A stretch of 64,000 nt of DNA from Lysobacter helvus (GTDB lineage: Bacteria > Pseudomonadota > Gammaproteobacteria > Xanthomonadales > Xanthomonadaceae). The stretch covers positions 992,001 to 1,056,000 of the forward strand of contig NZ_AP024546.1 of the NCBI RefSeq assembly GCF_018406645.1, given 5' to 3'. Of this stretch, positions 1 through 8,119 are shown one piece after another. How positions within the stretch are numbered: position 1 is the first letter of the stretch; each line of letters starts with the position of its first letter. Both the position numbers and the translations under genes were made by a program. The notes under the pieces are model-generated. The model worked only from the letters and a program-made list of their open reading frames with translations, searched no databases and was not told the origin of the DNA.

Positions 1-176
1 TTCGCCGCGTCGTCGTCGAAATGTTGCGCGACGCACTTCGACCCGGGCTCGGGTGCCGTGGAGAGCGAAACGGTGCCGTCGCGCGTGCAGCGGTAGACGG
101 TGCGGGCGTGGGCGGCCCCCGTGATGACCACGAGAGGCAGCAACAGCCACGCAAGGATGAGCCGGGGGGTTCGCAT
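1..176 (-). CDS. secreted protein, N-terminal fragment (possible DUF4124-type or transglycosylase leader)
   Basis: Only the first 58 codons lie in the window; the gene runs off the left edge. The ATG is at 174-176. The visible part is a signal peptide (Arg near the start, a Leu/Val-rich core, a cleavage site after Ala-His-Ala) followed by a short stretch with two cysteines resembling the small DUF4124-like segment that begins some Xanthomonadaceae lytic transglycosylases (motif TVYRCTRDG then SKC). That match is from memory and short, so the function is open. It is divergent from the lipoprotein gene that follows. Confidence 0.6.
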   Translation of the reverse strand, partial: MRTPRLILAWLLLPLVVITGAAHARTVYRCTRDGTVSLSTAPEPGSKCVAQHFDDDAA

Positions 177-243
177 CGGCGCGGAGCCTAGCGCAGTTGC
201 CGGCATGGCGCTGCCTTCACGGCGCTCCGGGCAGAACACGTGC

Positions 244-771
244 ATGCGACGACATCCGATGAACTTCCTGGCGATCTGTGCGTTCGGCCTGCTGCTCGCC
301 GCGTGCGCGACCAAGCCGCGCGAGACCGCGAAGACCGAACCCGACACCGAGATCGTCATGCCGCCGCCCGCCGTGACGCGCGGCGAATTCCTGATCGAGG
401 CCGACAAGAACGACACCTGGAACGCCGTCGGGCAGATCGCGGTGCGCACGCCCGGCGTGGAATACGCGGGGCGCTCGCAGATGATGGACATCTACTCGGT
501 GCGCTATCGCGGCGAGGACTTCATGCTGCAGACGAAGGCGATGCTGCTGTCCGACACGATCAGGAAGACGACGACGCGCGTCACCGCCACCACGCAGGAC
601 GGCAAGCCGATCGACAGCGACGCGGCCGCCGACCTGCTGGCGCGCATCCAGCAAGCGCTGCCGGCGGAAGTGGAGCGCGTCCATGCGCAGCTGCTCGCCG
701 ATGCGAAGGCCAAGGCCGCGAAGGGCAAGAAGTCGAAGGGCAAGGCGAAGAAGAAGTCGAAGAAGACGTAA
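244..771 (+). CDS. lipoprotein with lysine-rich C-terminal tail
   Basis: A 175-residue predicted outer-envelope lipoprotein. The lipobox LLAAC puts the lipidated Cys at about residue 21. The mature part has a compact middle of about 110 residues with no motif I recognise. The last 25 or so residues alternate Lys with Ala, Gly and Ser and carry roughly a dozen lysines, like a histone-type tail. The start at 244 keeps an Arg-rich n-region; an ATG at 259 is also possible and neither has a good ribosome site. It is probably monocistronic: the next gene is convergent, ending at 802. Function unknown. The basic tail suggests binding to an anionic polymer such as LPS, teichuronic-type sugar or nucleic acid, which is inference only. 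Confidence 0.75.
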   Translation: MRRHPMNFLAICAFGLLLAACATKPRETAKTEPDTEIVMPPPAVTRGEFLIEADKNDTWNAVGQIAVRTPGVEYAGRSQMMDIYSVRYRGEDFMLQTKAMLLSDTIRKTTTRVTATTQDGKPIDSDAAADLLARIQQALPAEVERVHAQLLADAKAKAAKGKKSKGKAKKKSKKT

Positions 772-801
772 CGTCCTGGCCCTCGGCGGCGTGGCAGGGA
801 A

Positions 802-1845
802 TCAGTGCGTCGACGCGGTGCGCGCACCGGCATCGTCGACGCGATGCAGGAAGCGCAGCAGGCCGGCGAAGTACACCTGCTGGTCGTCGTAGTACGCCAT
901 GTGGCTGCCGTTGGGGCAGTACAGGTATTCGCCCTTCGGCAGGCGCTTGCTCATCATCTCCATGAACTTCGGATCCATGGTGTCGTAGCGCGCACCGATG
1001 ACGAGCGTGGGCACGGGGATCTTCGCGAGGTCGCTGGTGCGATCCCAATTCACGAGCAGGCCGCTCGCGCCGAGTTCGCTCGGGCCCTGCATCGGGACGT
1101 AGACCTTCTTGTTGATGTGGCGCTGGAAGCCGCGCAGCACCGGTTCCGGCCACTCCGCCATCGGGCGGCGCAGGATGTGGTGTTCGTAATGCGGCTGCAG
1201 CAGCGCGTCGAATCGCGGGTTGGCGTAGTCCTTCGCCGCGTCCAGGCGCTTGAGTTCGGCGAGCGCGGCGGGGTCGAGCTCCGGCATCAGCACCTCGCTC
1301 GCGTACTTGTTGTACGCGGGAATGCTGGAGACCATGTTCGAGATCACCAGTCCCTTCAGGTGCTGCGGATACTTCAGCGCGTACTCCATCGCGAGCATGC
1401 CGCCCCACGAGTGGCCCAGCAGGTAGAAGTTGCTTTCGTCCAGGTGCAGGGCCTGGCGCACCTGCTCCACTTCGTCGACGAAGCGATCGATGGTGAGCAG
1501 GCGCGGATCGTCCGGCTGGTCGCTGTAGTACGAGCCGAGCTGGTCGTAGTAGTAGTACTCGACGCCGTCGGAGGGCAGGAAGCTGTCGAACACTTCGAAC
1601 GGCTCGTGCGTCGCACCGGGCCCGCCGTGCAGCAGCAACACCTTGATGCGCGGGTTGTTGCCGACACGCTTGGTCCACACGCGGAAGTCCCCCGCCGGCG
1701 TGTGGATCGGGATCATGCGCACGCCGCCCTGCCAGGCATCGGCGTGGCCGGTGGCGTCGAAGTACTGGTGGAGGGTGGGCGGATCCGCGGCCGAAGCCGT
1801 GGTGGCGAACAGGCCCAGCAACATCGAGAACAGGAACGTGCGCAT
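802..1845 (-). CDS. secreted proline iminopeptidase-like alpha/beta hydrolase (S33 family)
   Basis: A 347-residue alpha/beta hydrolase. A signal peptide covers residues 1-19 (cleavage near ASA). The HGGPG oxyanion motif is at 73-77 and the nucleophile elbow GHSWGG at 144-149 (Ser146). A candidate acid Asp lies in GARYDTMDP and a His in NGSHM near the C-terminus, so the triad looks complete. HGGPG plus GHSWGG is typical of prolyl aminopeptidases, which release N-terminal proline from peptides. The signal peptide implies a periplasmic or secreted enzyme taking peptides or other amides and esters. The start at 1845 is chosen over the frame opening 18 bases upstream because AGGAG lies at the right distance and the signal peptide starts there. 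Exact substrate not determined. Confidence 0.88.
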   Translation of the reverse strand: MRTFLFSMLLGLFATTASAADPPTLHQYFDATGHADAWQGGVRMIPIHTPAGDFRVWTKRVGNNPRIKVLLLHGGPGATHEPFEVFDSFLPSDGVEYYYYDQLGSYYSDQPDDPRLLTIDRFVDEVEQVRQALHLDESNFYLLGHSWGGMLAMEYALKYPQHLKGLVISNMVSSIPAYNKYASEVLMPELDPAALAELKRLDAAKDYANPRFDALLQPHYEHHILRRPMAEWPEPVLRGFQRHINKKVYVPMQGPSELGASGLLVNWDRTSDLAKIPVPTLVIGARYDTMDPKFMEMMSKRLPKGEYLYCPNGSHMAYYDDQQVYFAGLLRFLHRVDDAGARTASTH

Positions 1846-2046
1846 GACGGTCTCCTGCGGCACCGGCGGCCGATGTGGGCGGGAGTGTAGCGCTGGAGCG
1901 GAACGGGCTGCCTGTCAGGCGGATCCGGGGGCCCTGCCGGGGTGAAACCCGCCAGATGCCCGGGGAATCGGCGCGTGTCATCCCGGCGGCGTTTTGGGCC
2001 ACGAACCCGTTGCTAGCGTGCGCGCCCGCCCTCGCCCGCCAAGCCC

Positions 2047-4038
2047 ATGCACCTCTCCCCGATTGCTGCGCGAGTGCCACGCGCGATCGCGATCTGTGTC
2101 GTCGGGATCGCGGTGGCCGGAATGATTGCGACGCAACTGGTCACGGCGACGTCGCTCGGGCTGGTCGGCGTGTATCTCGTGCTGGCCGTCGTCGTGCTTG
2201 CGGTGGCGCTCATCGTGGCGAAGGCGGCGCGCTGGCCGCTCGCATCAACGGTCACGCTTCCCTGGCTGCTGGCGTTCGCGTGGTTCGAAGGATGGCGGGC
2301 GTGTCTTGCGCTCGCCGGTCTCGTGCTTGCGGCGCTGGCGGTGGGAACGCTGTTGCGGATCGGAACGCGCAATGTGGCGCTCGCCGTCGCATGCGGATTG
2401 GTCGTGCTGGGCGCCACCACGGGCTGGGTGCTGACGTTGCCGATCCATCACGCGGGGGTGTGGTGGTCGGTCGTCGCGGTGCTTGTGGCGTGGCGGCATC
2501 GCGCGATGGCACGGATCGCCGTTGTCGCACTGCATCGGTGGCAGGTCGGGATCGCTGCTGCGCCCAGGTCGTCCGTGCTGGCGATCATGGCGGTGGGCCT
2601 TGCATCGACATCGACGTGGCTCCCCAACCTGCAAGCCGACGATCTCGCCTATCACCTGCAACTGCCGGCTGGGCTGCTGCAGGACGCCGTCTTCGATCCG
2701 GACGTGCGACGACAAGTGTGGGCCTACGCGCCCTGGTTGAACGACACGTTGCACGGGATCGTCGCGGTGCTGGGCCGCGCGCTGACGCACGCGCCCTTGA
2801 ACCTGCTGTGGCTGATGCTCGTGGGTGCGATGGCGTGGCGCCTGATGCGCGTGCTCGGGGCAGCGGCGCCGCTCTGCAACTTCGGCGTCGCGGTGGCGTG
2901 CAGCGTGCCGATGGTGCCGGGCGTGGCCACCGGCATGCACACGGAGTTGCCCGCGACCGCGTTGACGCTGGCGCTGTGCAGCGTCGTGTTCGCACCGGCG
3001 CGGGCGAGTACGCCTGCGGCGCTTGCCGTACTCGCCGGCGGGTTGCTTGCGCTCAAAGGCATGCATGCGCTCGCCGCATTGCCCTTGCTCGCGTTGGGCA
3101 CCTGGCGCACACGTGCGCAATGGCGTCGTGGCGTGCCGATGCTGCTGGCGGCGTTCGCGTTGTGTGCGTCCGCGTATGCGCATGCCTTCCGGGCCACGGG
3201 GAATCCCGTGTTCCCGCTGATGAACGGTGTCTTTCGTTCCGATGCCGCGGTGTCCGTCGACTTCCGTGATCCGCGATGGACGCACGACATCGGATGGCAC
3301 ACGCCATGGCAAGCGTTGTTCGAGACGACGCGGTTCCTCGAGAGCGGCGACGGTGCACTGGGCATGTCCGCCTTCGTACTGGCGGGTGGTGCTTGCGCGA
3401 TGGTGTGGCGTCGCGCGTGGATTGCACCGTTGCTGGTCACGGCAATGCTCATCCTGGTTCCGTTCGCGTTGGTGCAGTACGCGCGCTATGTGTTGCCCGG
3501 CATCGTATGTTTGTCGATCCTGGCGCTGGCGGCGTGTGGTCGCGCGCTCGGGTCGCAGCACGCCACCGCGCTCGCCATCGCATGCATCGGGATGCACGTC
3601 CTGTTGTTGCCTGCGGGTAACTGGTTGCTGTCGACAAGCGCCCTCGTGCGCCAGGTCGCGAGCGGTGGCGACGACGCGGCGCTGCTCCGCAAGTTCCTGC
3701 CGCCGCAGGCAGCCCTTGCGCAGATTCCATCGATTGGCGAAGGCATGGTGCTGTCGGCCGACCCGGACGCCCCATACGTTGCGCCGTTCGGCCGACGAGG
3801 CGCCAGCGTCAGTTGGTATGCGCCCGAGTTCCAGGCCGCTGCGCGCGCCGCCGATCGCGATGCGAGCGGTGCGCGGTGGGAACAACTGCTCATCCGGAAC
3901 GACGTCGCATGGGTGCTGGTCGACGACGACAACACCAGCCCCGCGCTCATGATGGCCCTGCGCAATCGCAGGGCCTCGCCATATTTCATCGCGGGACAGT
4001 CCGCTGTTTGGCGGTTGCCGCGCGAGGCGCCTCGATAA
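2047..4038 (+). CDS. polytopic membrane protein, GT-C glycosyltransferase-like
   Basis: A 663-residue protein with at least a dozen hydrophobic segments over residues 10-550 and a soluble C-terminal tail of about 110 residues. An acidic DD pair at the start of a loop (DDLAYHLQLPAGLL, near residue 200) and the motif TGNPVFPLMN (near 390) match what I know of polyprenyl-phosphate-sugar-dependent GT-C membrane glycosyltransferases and their undefined relatives. In that family the acidic loop residues are catalytic or bind metal and the reaction is on the periplasmic face. The acceptor is unknown. The gene stands alone between a convergent hydrolase and convergent DUF1801 genes, so context does not help. 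It is Ala/Val/Leu-rich throughout and has no signal peptide apart from the first membrane segment. Confidence 0.7.
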   Translation: MHLSPIAARVPRAIAICVVGIAVAGMIATQLVTATSLGLVGVYLVLAVVVLAVALIVAKAARWPLASTVTLPWLLAFAWFEGWRACLALAGLVLAALAVGTLLRIGTRNVALAVACGLVVLGATTGWVLTLPIHHAGVWWSVVAVLVAWRHRAMARIAVVALHRWQVGIAAAPRSSVLAIMAVGLASTSTWLPNLQADDLAYHLQLPAGLLQDAVFDPDVRRQVWAYAPWLNDTLHGIVAVLGRALTHAPLNLLWLMLVGAMAWRLMRVLGAAAPLCNFGVAVACSVPMVPGVATGMHTELPATALTLALCSVVFAPARASTPAALAVLAGGLLALKGMHALAALPLLALGTWRTRAQWRRGVPMLLAAFALCASAYAHAFRATGNPVFPLMNGVFRSDAAVSVDFRDPRWTHDIGWHTPWQALFETTRFLESGDGALGMSAFVLAGGACAMVWRRAWIAPLLVTAMLILVPFALVQYARYVLPGIVCLSILALAACGRALGSQHATALAIACIGMHVLLLPAGNWLLSTSALVRQVASGGDDAALLRKFLPPQAALAQIPSIGEGMVLSADPDAPYVAPFGRRGASVSWYAPEFQAAARAADRDASGARWEQLLIRNDVAWVLVDDDNTSPALMMALRNRRASPYFIAGQSAVWRLPREAPR

Positions 4039-4055
4039 CGGTCGACGGTCTCGCT

Positions 4056-4448
4056 TCAGTCCTTGCGCTTGTTGACCGCCACCGCCGCCCGCAGCAACGC
4101 CTTGAACGCCTTCTCGTCGACCTTGTCGCCTTCGCGGAAGTCGATCGCGCGGCGCGTGTTGCCGTCGAGGCTCGAATTGAACAGGCCCGCGGGATCGTCC
4201 ACCGACGCGCCCTTGGCGAACGTCAGCTTCACCTTGTCCTTGTAGGTCTCGCCGGTGCAGAGGATGCCGTCCTTCGACCACACGGGGACGCGCCACTTCC
4301 ATTCCTCGACGACGCCGGGCACCGCTTCGTGGATCAGTGCGCGCAGGCGCGCGAGCATCTTGCCGCGCCAGTCGTTGAGGGAAGCAATCTTCTCGTCGAT
4401 CAGCACCGACGGATCCATCGCGGCTTCTTCGGGGGTCGCTTTCTTCAT
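4056..4448 (-). CDS. DUF1801 domain protein
   Basis: A 130-residue cytoplasmic protein whose central part (Leu-rich helix, then AVPGVVEEWKWRVPVW, then a beta-rich segment with TFAKGA) fits DUF1801, a small fold of unsettled function. The start at 4448 is the first Met of the conserved region, and the longer open frame upstream merges with its neighbour's coding. It lies 26 bp downstream of a second DUF1801 gene on the same strand, so the two are probably a two-gene operon of diverged paralogues. DUF1801 proteins have been called YdhG-like, and a role in iron or ligand binding has been suggested but not proven. No catalytic residue can be assigned. Confidence 0.82.
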   Translation of the reverse strand: MKKATPEEAAMDPSVLIDEKIASLNDWRGKMLARLRALIHEAVPGVVEEWKWRVPVWSKDGILCTGETYKDKVKLTFAKGASVDDPAGLFNSSLDGNTRRAIDFREGDKVDEKAFKALLRAAVAVNKRKD

Positions 4449-4474
4449 CGCGCGTGCTCCTTGCTGTGGGGGCG

Positions 4475-4903
4475 TCAGAGGCGTTGTCCGGGCAGCGTGC
4501 CGGCTTGCCGGATCCAGTCGGCGAGTTGTACTTCGTCGAGCGCTTCGCCTTCGTGGAGGTGCAGGTAACGCGTGCCGGGCGTTTTCGATTCGACGGGCGG
4601 CATCGGGCGCAGCGACGTGCCGCCGAAGAAGGCCACCTTGATGTAGCGCTCGAAGCAGTGGAACGAGAGGCACCAGTCGTCGCGCACCACCGCGCCGTAG
4701 AGCGGCGAGTTGTACTTCACGGCCTTGCGCACGTCGGGCAGCGTGCGGGTGATCAGTGCGTCGAGGCGGCGGCCGATGTCTTGCTTCCAACCGGGCATCG
4801 CGGCGATGTACGCCTGCACGGGAGTGTCCCCGTCGCCTTTCGCGATTTGCGGGTTGCCGCCGGAGAGCAGGACCGGCGATGCGGCGCGCGTCTTCGACGA
4901 CAT
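4475..4903 (-). CDS. DUF1801 domain protein, second paralogue
   Basis: A 142-residue protein with the DUF1801 pattern (a helix with LPDVRKAVKYNSPLYG near residue 60, then CLSFHCFERYIKVAFF). It differs strongly from the adjacent DUF1801 protein at 4056-4448 apart from the fold signature. The N-terminal 25 residues are extended and polar. It is the first gene of the likely pair. The upstream neighbour on the same strand is the 45-residue membrane peptide ending at 4928, 24 bp away, so read-through from the DUF4178 operon is possible. No catalytic residues are evident and the function is unknown. Confidence 0.82.
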   Translation of the reverse strand: MSSKTRAASPVLLSGGNPQIAKGDGDTPVQAYIAAMPGWKQDIGRRLDALITRTLPDVRKAVKYNSPLYGAVVRDDWCLSFHCFERYIKVAFFGGTSLRPMPPVESKTPGTRYLHLHEGEALDEVQLADWIRQAGTLPGQRL

Positions 4904-4927
4904 GGCGACCGGCGCCTCCCGCGCGTC

Positions 4928-5065
4928 CTACTTGTGCCCGCCGCCGGAGGTCCATCCGGAGCGCCCGGCGGAACTGCCCCAGCTGCGATCCTCGTCCTCG
5001 CGTCCTGCGATGAGGACGATGGCCAGGACCACGACGACGTAGATGAAATAGAGGCGTTTGCTCAT
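4928..5065 (-). CDS. 45-residue single-span membrane peptide
   Basis: A short gene below usual ORF cut-offs. It starts ATG at 5065 and stops with TAG at 4928-4930. It encodes a basic start (MSKRLYF), one strongly hydrophobic span of about 15 residues rich in Val, Ile and Leu, then an acidic cluster (GREDEDRS) and a Gly/Ser/Trp tail ending GGGHK. It sits 10 bp after the DUF4178 gene on the same strand, so it is very likely co-transcribed and perhaps coupled. Support is the good frame, the tight spacing and the membrane-peptide composition; there is no homologue I can name. A role as a small partner of the SPFH/DUF4178 complex is inference. Confidence 0.7.
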   Translation of the reverse strand: MSKRLYFIYVVVVLAIVLIAGREDEDRSWGSSAGRSGWTSGGGHK

Positions 5066-5075
5066 TCCTGCGTCC

Positions 5076-6539
5076 TCAAGTCGTGCTCACGTACCAGCCA
5101 ACCACGAGCGGCACCCAGATCAGGGCGAGTCCCAGCAGCATCGCGGGGCCCGAGATCATGTCCGAAAAAATGCAGAGGAACATGGACGCAAAGATCGCAA
5201 TGCTCAGGGGCGAGGTCGCATCATCGACGGAATCGTCGGACGACGCAGCCACCTTGCGCGGCTTCGGTGCGATCGGAACCCCGAACGCCTTGGAGATGGT
5301 GGGGGCGGATGTCGTCGTCGCCAGCGACCAGGTGATTTCCTCCGAGGTCTGCTCGCGCGTCAGCGTCTGGCCCAGGTTCTGGAAGTCGGTGATCCGCGTT
5401 TCGTCGCCGCGGCGCACGCGCCAGTTGAACGCACCGAACACCGCCTTGACGCGCGCGTTGTAGGTGTACTTCTGCGGCCACGTCATGCCGCGGAACTTGC
5501 ACGAGGCGATGCCCACTTCGCTGGGCCACTCGTCGCTGACGGTCACGCGCTGCCAGCCGTCGTCGGTCTCCACCAGCCAGTGGTAGCCGCGCTCGGGATT
5601 GAACAGCAGGTACTCCGTCCACTCCGGTTCCTCGTCATCGTCCGGCACTTCGCAGCGCATGATGCCGATGATCGTGTACTCCACGCCCAGCTGTCCGCGG
5701 GCGCCGAGCGCCAGCGTGGTGTGGATGCGCGCGAGGCGGTGGTTCGCTTCGATGACCTCGGCGCGGTCGCCGGTGCAGTCGACCACCGAACTGCACGACG
5801 GGCACACGACCTGCGTGGCCATCGCGGCGACGATCGTGATCGCGGCTCCGCAGTTGGGGCAATCCAGGGGCAGCACCTGGCCGCGATACCGGCCCGCGCT
5901 GGCGAGGATGGATTCCGGGCTGCGCAGCGTAGTTGGCGTCAGGTCGGTGCGCTCGGACGCGTTGCCGGCATAGATCACCGGCGCGCCATCGGTGTAATCG
6001 AGGGTGGCGAACGCGCGACCGCGGCGGCAATCGGCGGCGCGCGCGTCCCAGCCGTCGGCGGCGTTGACCGGCAACTCGCCTTCGCCGCCCACGCAGCGGC
6101 TCTCGCGCTTGTCGGAGACCAGGTACAACACGCCGTCGATCTTGACCGGCTGGCCGACGTGCAGGTCTTCGAACGCAGGCAACGGGGCCGGGAGCACCGG
6201 CGCATCGAGGCGACGCGTCAACGCGTACTGGTCCGACGCATCGGACAACCACCCGTTGGTGCCGTCATCGAACAGCACGTACCACTCGTTCCAGCCACCC
6301 GCCTCGTATTGCATGCGCAGGCGGCCGATGACGTTGAACCGCTGCGTGCCCTGGTGCCCGCGCGTGCCGATCTGCACCGGCGATCCATCCTCGACCACCG
6401 CGGCCATGCGCCCCACGGTGCGCGCGACGCCGGCATCCTTCGTGATCGTGCTGCGGCACGTGCCGCACACGACCATCACCGCACCCGCGGAGGCGAAGCG
6501 CACCGACGCCCCGCACTGGGGGCACAGGAACTCCTGCAT
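5076..6539 (-). CDS. DUF4178 protein with two zinc ribbons and C-terminal membrane anchor
   Basis: A 487-residue protein. An N-terminal zinc ribbon has CPQC at 6-9 and CGTC near 26-29. It is followed by a DUF4178-type beta-rich module (RFNVIGRLRMQY, WNEWYVLFDDG, then WLSD). A second zinc ribbon (CPNC, CPSC) with a further C comes mid-protein, and a second DUF4178-like module (YTIIGIMRCE, TEYLLFN, YHWLVE) repeats the layout. The last 50 residues form two membrane spans, so the ribbons and DUF4178 modules face the cytoplasm. The start at 6539 is 3 bp after the SPFH gene stop. DUF4178 proteins recur beside SPFH, DUF350 and spermidine-synthase-like genes. Their biochemical role is not established, but binding to the SPFH scaffold or a membrane ligand is a fair guess. 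Confidence 0.88.
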   Translation of the reverse strand: MQEFLCPQCGASVRFASAGAVMVVCGTCRSTITKDAGVARTVGRMAAVVEDGSPVQIGTRGHQGTQRFNVIGRLRMQYEAGGWNEWYVLFDDGTNGWLSDASDQYALTRRLDAPVLPAPLPAFEDLHVGQPVKIDGVLYLVSDKRESRCVGGEGELPVNAADGWDARAADCRRGRAFATLDYTDGAPVIYAGNASERTDLTPTTLRSPESILASAGRYRGQVLPLDCPNCGAAITIVAAMATQVVCPSCSSVVDCTGDRAEVIEANHRLARIHTTLALGARGQLGVEYTIIGIMRCEVPDDDEEPEWTEYLLFNPERGYHWLVETDDGWQRVTVSDEWPSEVGIASCKFRGMTWPQKYTYNARVKAVFGAFNWRVRRGDETRITDFQNLGQTLTREQTSEEITWSLATTTSAPTISKAFGVPIAPKPRKVAASSDDSVDDATSPLSIAIFASMFLCIFSDMISGPAMLLGLALIWVPLVVGWYVSTT

Positions 6540-6542
6540 TCG

Positions 6543-7544
6543 TCAGCCCGCCATGTTGCGCAGGATCTCCGCCTTCGCGGCGTCGTATTCCTGCGCCGTG
6601 ATCAGCTCGAGTTCGAGCATGCGCTTGAGCTGCTGCAGCTTCGCCACCGGATCGGCGGCGGCCGCGGCTTCCGCGGCGGGCTTCGCCGGTTGCGCCAGGC
6701 CCTGCGACATGGCCTGGCCCATGGCGGCGCCGGCGGCCAGGCCCGCGCCCACGCCCGCGATGCCGCCTTCGTTCTGCGCCGCCATCGGGATGGCCGTGGC
6801 GACCTGGTACTTCGTGAACTTGTCGAGGTCGCCCGACATGCCCAGCGCGATGCGCGTGTCGAGCGCCTTCTGCAGGTCTTCCGGGAGCGAGACGCTTTCG
6901 ACCGCGAAGTTCTCCAGCGCGACGCCATAGCGCTGGAAGACCGGCGCGAGGTGTTCCTGCATCTTCTGCGCCATCGCCGCCTGGTTGCCGGCCAGGTCGA
7001 GGAACGGCACGCCGCCGTTGCCCAGCGTGTCGGCCATGGTGGCGACGACGAGGTTGCGCAGTTGTTCTTCGAGGTCGTCGACCGTGTAGACGGCGCGCGT
7101 GCCCGCGATCTCGCGGTAGAAGCGCTCCACGTCGGCGACCTTGTAGCTGTACACGCCGTGCGCGCGCACGCGCACCATGCCGAATTCGCTGTCGCGGATC
7201 GTCACCGGTTGCGCGGTGCCCCAGCGCCGTCCCAGCTGCAGGCGCGTGGAGAAGAAGATCACGTCCGACTTGAACGGCGATTCGAACAGCTTGTCCCAGT
7301 GCTGCAGCGCCGTGAGCACCGGCAGCGTCTTCGTGGTGAGCTTGTACATGCCCGGGCCGAAGACATCGGCGATGCGGCCTTCGTTGACGAACACCGCCAT
7401 CTGCGAATCGCGCACCGTCAGGCTGGCGCCGTACTGGATCTCGAGGTCTTCCATCGGATGGCGCCAGGCGAGGACGCCGCCGCCTTCCTCGACCCATTGC
7501 AGGATGTCGACGAACTGCTTGCGGATGAAGGAACCGATACCCAT
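6543..7544 (-). CDS. SPFH/band-7 family protein with SHOCT-like C-terminus (YdjI type)
   Basis: A 333-residue protein of the 'virion core'/YdjI branch of SPFH proteins. Residues 1-230 carry the SPFH fold (VEEGGGVLAWRHP near the start, then GMYKLTTKTLPVL, GVYSYKV and a helix ending ENFAVESVSLPEDLQKAL). A Gly/Ala-rich linker of about 50 residues follows, then a SHOCT-like helical hairpin in the last 35 residues (LQQLKRMLELELITAQEYDAAK). No membrane span is present. SPFH proteins oligomerise at the membrane as scaffolds, often in stress responses. It lies 43 bp after the DUF350 gene and 3 bp before DUF4178, so the three form one operon. The likely job is a membrane-stress scaffold. Confidence 0.9.
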   Translation of the reverse strand: MGIGSFIRKQFVDILQWVEEGGGVLAWRHPMEDLEIQYGASLTVRDSQMAVFVNEGRIADVFGPGMYKLTTKTLPVLTALQHWDKLFESPFKSDVIFFSTRLQLGRRWGTAQPVTIRDSEFGMVRVRAHGVYSYKVADVERFYREIAGTRAVYTVDDLEEQLRNLVVATMADTLGNGGVPFLDLAGNQAAMAQKMQEHLAPVFQRYGVALENFAVESVSLPEDLQKALDTRIALGMSGDLDKFTKYQVATAIPMAAQNEGGIAGVGAGLAAGAAMGQAMSQGLAQPAKPAAEAAAAADPVAKLQQLKRMLELELITAQEYDAAKAEILRNMAG

Positions 7545-7587
7545 GGCGAAAACCCTCGGCGGGCGAATGGAAAGGAGTTGCGGGCGA

Positions 7588-7983
7588 TCAGGTCAGGCAG
7601 GCGGCGTTGACGATGCCCACGCCCAGCGAGATCGTGCCCATCAGGCCGCCCATGGCGGTATTGCCATCGTGGATGGCCTGGTTCATCTGGCGCATCGCGC
7701 GCGCCACGATGGCGTAGGCGACGACCTGCGCGACCATGGCGCCCAGGGACCACACGATGAACAGGTGCCAGCTTGCGTGCAGTGCAATGCTGAAGGCGAG
7801 CGTGCAGCTGAAGCCGAGCAGCGCACCGCCCAGCGACAGGGCCGCGGCGACGTTGCCTTCGCGGATCAGCATCCATTCGTCGAAGCGCGTGATGCGGGCA
7901 TACAGCAACACGAAGACGGCCAGCATGGCGAGCGCCGACACCAGGTACGCCAGGTACGGCACCACCGCGTTCAAATCAGGCAT
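7588..7983 (-). CDS. DUF350 family membrane protein (YjfL-like)
   Basis: A 131-residue protein with four hydrophobic spans (near 5-28, 43-65, 72-95 and 108-130), the expected DUF350/UPF0719 architecture, including the Arg-rich cytosolic loop RITRFDEW and a Gly-rich second half. It is the first gene of the leftward operon. The ATG at 7983 has a purine-rich stretch upstream (GGGGGAGAGG). Family members are inner-membrane proteins that occur beside spermidine-synthase-like and SPFH genes; E. coli YjfL lies beside a glutathionylspermidine-synthase-like gene. A channel or pore role is plausible but unproven. A TATACT -10-like hexamer at 8013-8018 and a 6-bp hairpin at 7996-8010 precede it. Confidence 0.88.
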   Translation of the reverse strand: MPDLNAVVPYLAYLVSALAMLAVFVLLYARITRFDEWMLIREGNVAAALSLGGALLGFSCTLAFSIALHASWHLFIVWSLGAMVAQVVAYAIVARAMRQMNQAIHDGNTAMGGLMGTISLGVGIVNAACLT

Positions 7984-8119
7984 CCCTGGCCTCTCCCCCG
8001 AAAGTCGGGGCCAGTATATCGAGTTGGCATGGCTGGTTGGCCCGGTGATCGGCACTCGATAAAGTAGCCGCCCGGCCCGGGGACGCGTGCCGAACTCCCC
8101 ACCGGAACCTTGGCCCACG

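Noticed and set aside
2245-4302. Long minus-strand frame across the GT-C-like gene
   Set aside because: Antisense shadow with Arg/Gln-rich low-complexity sequence; the plus frame has clear membrane spans and a family motif.
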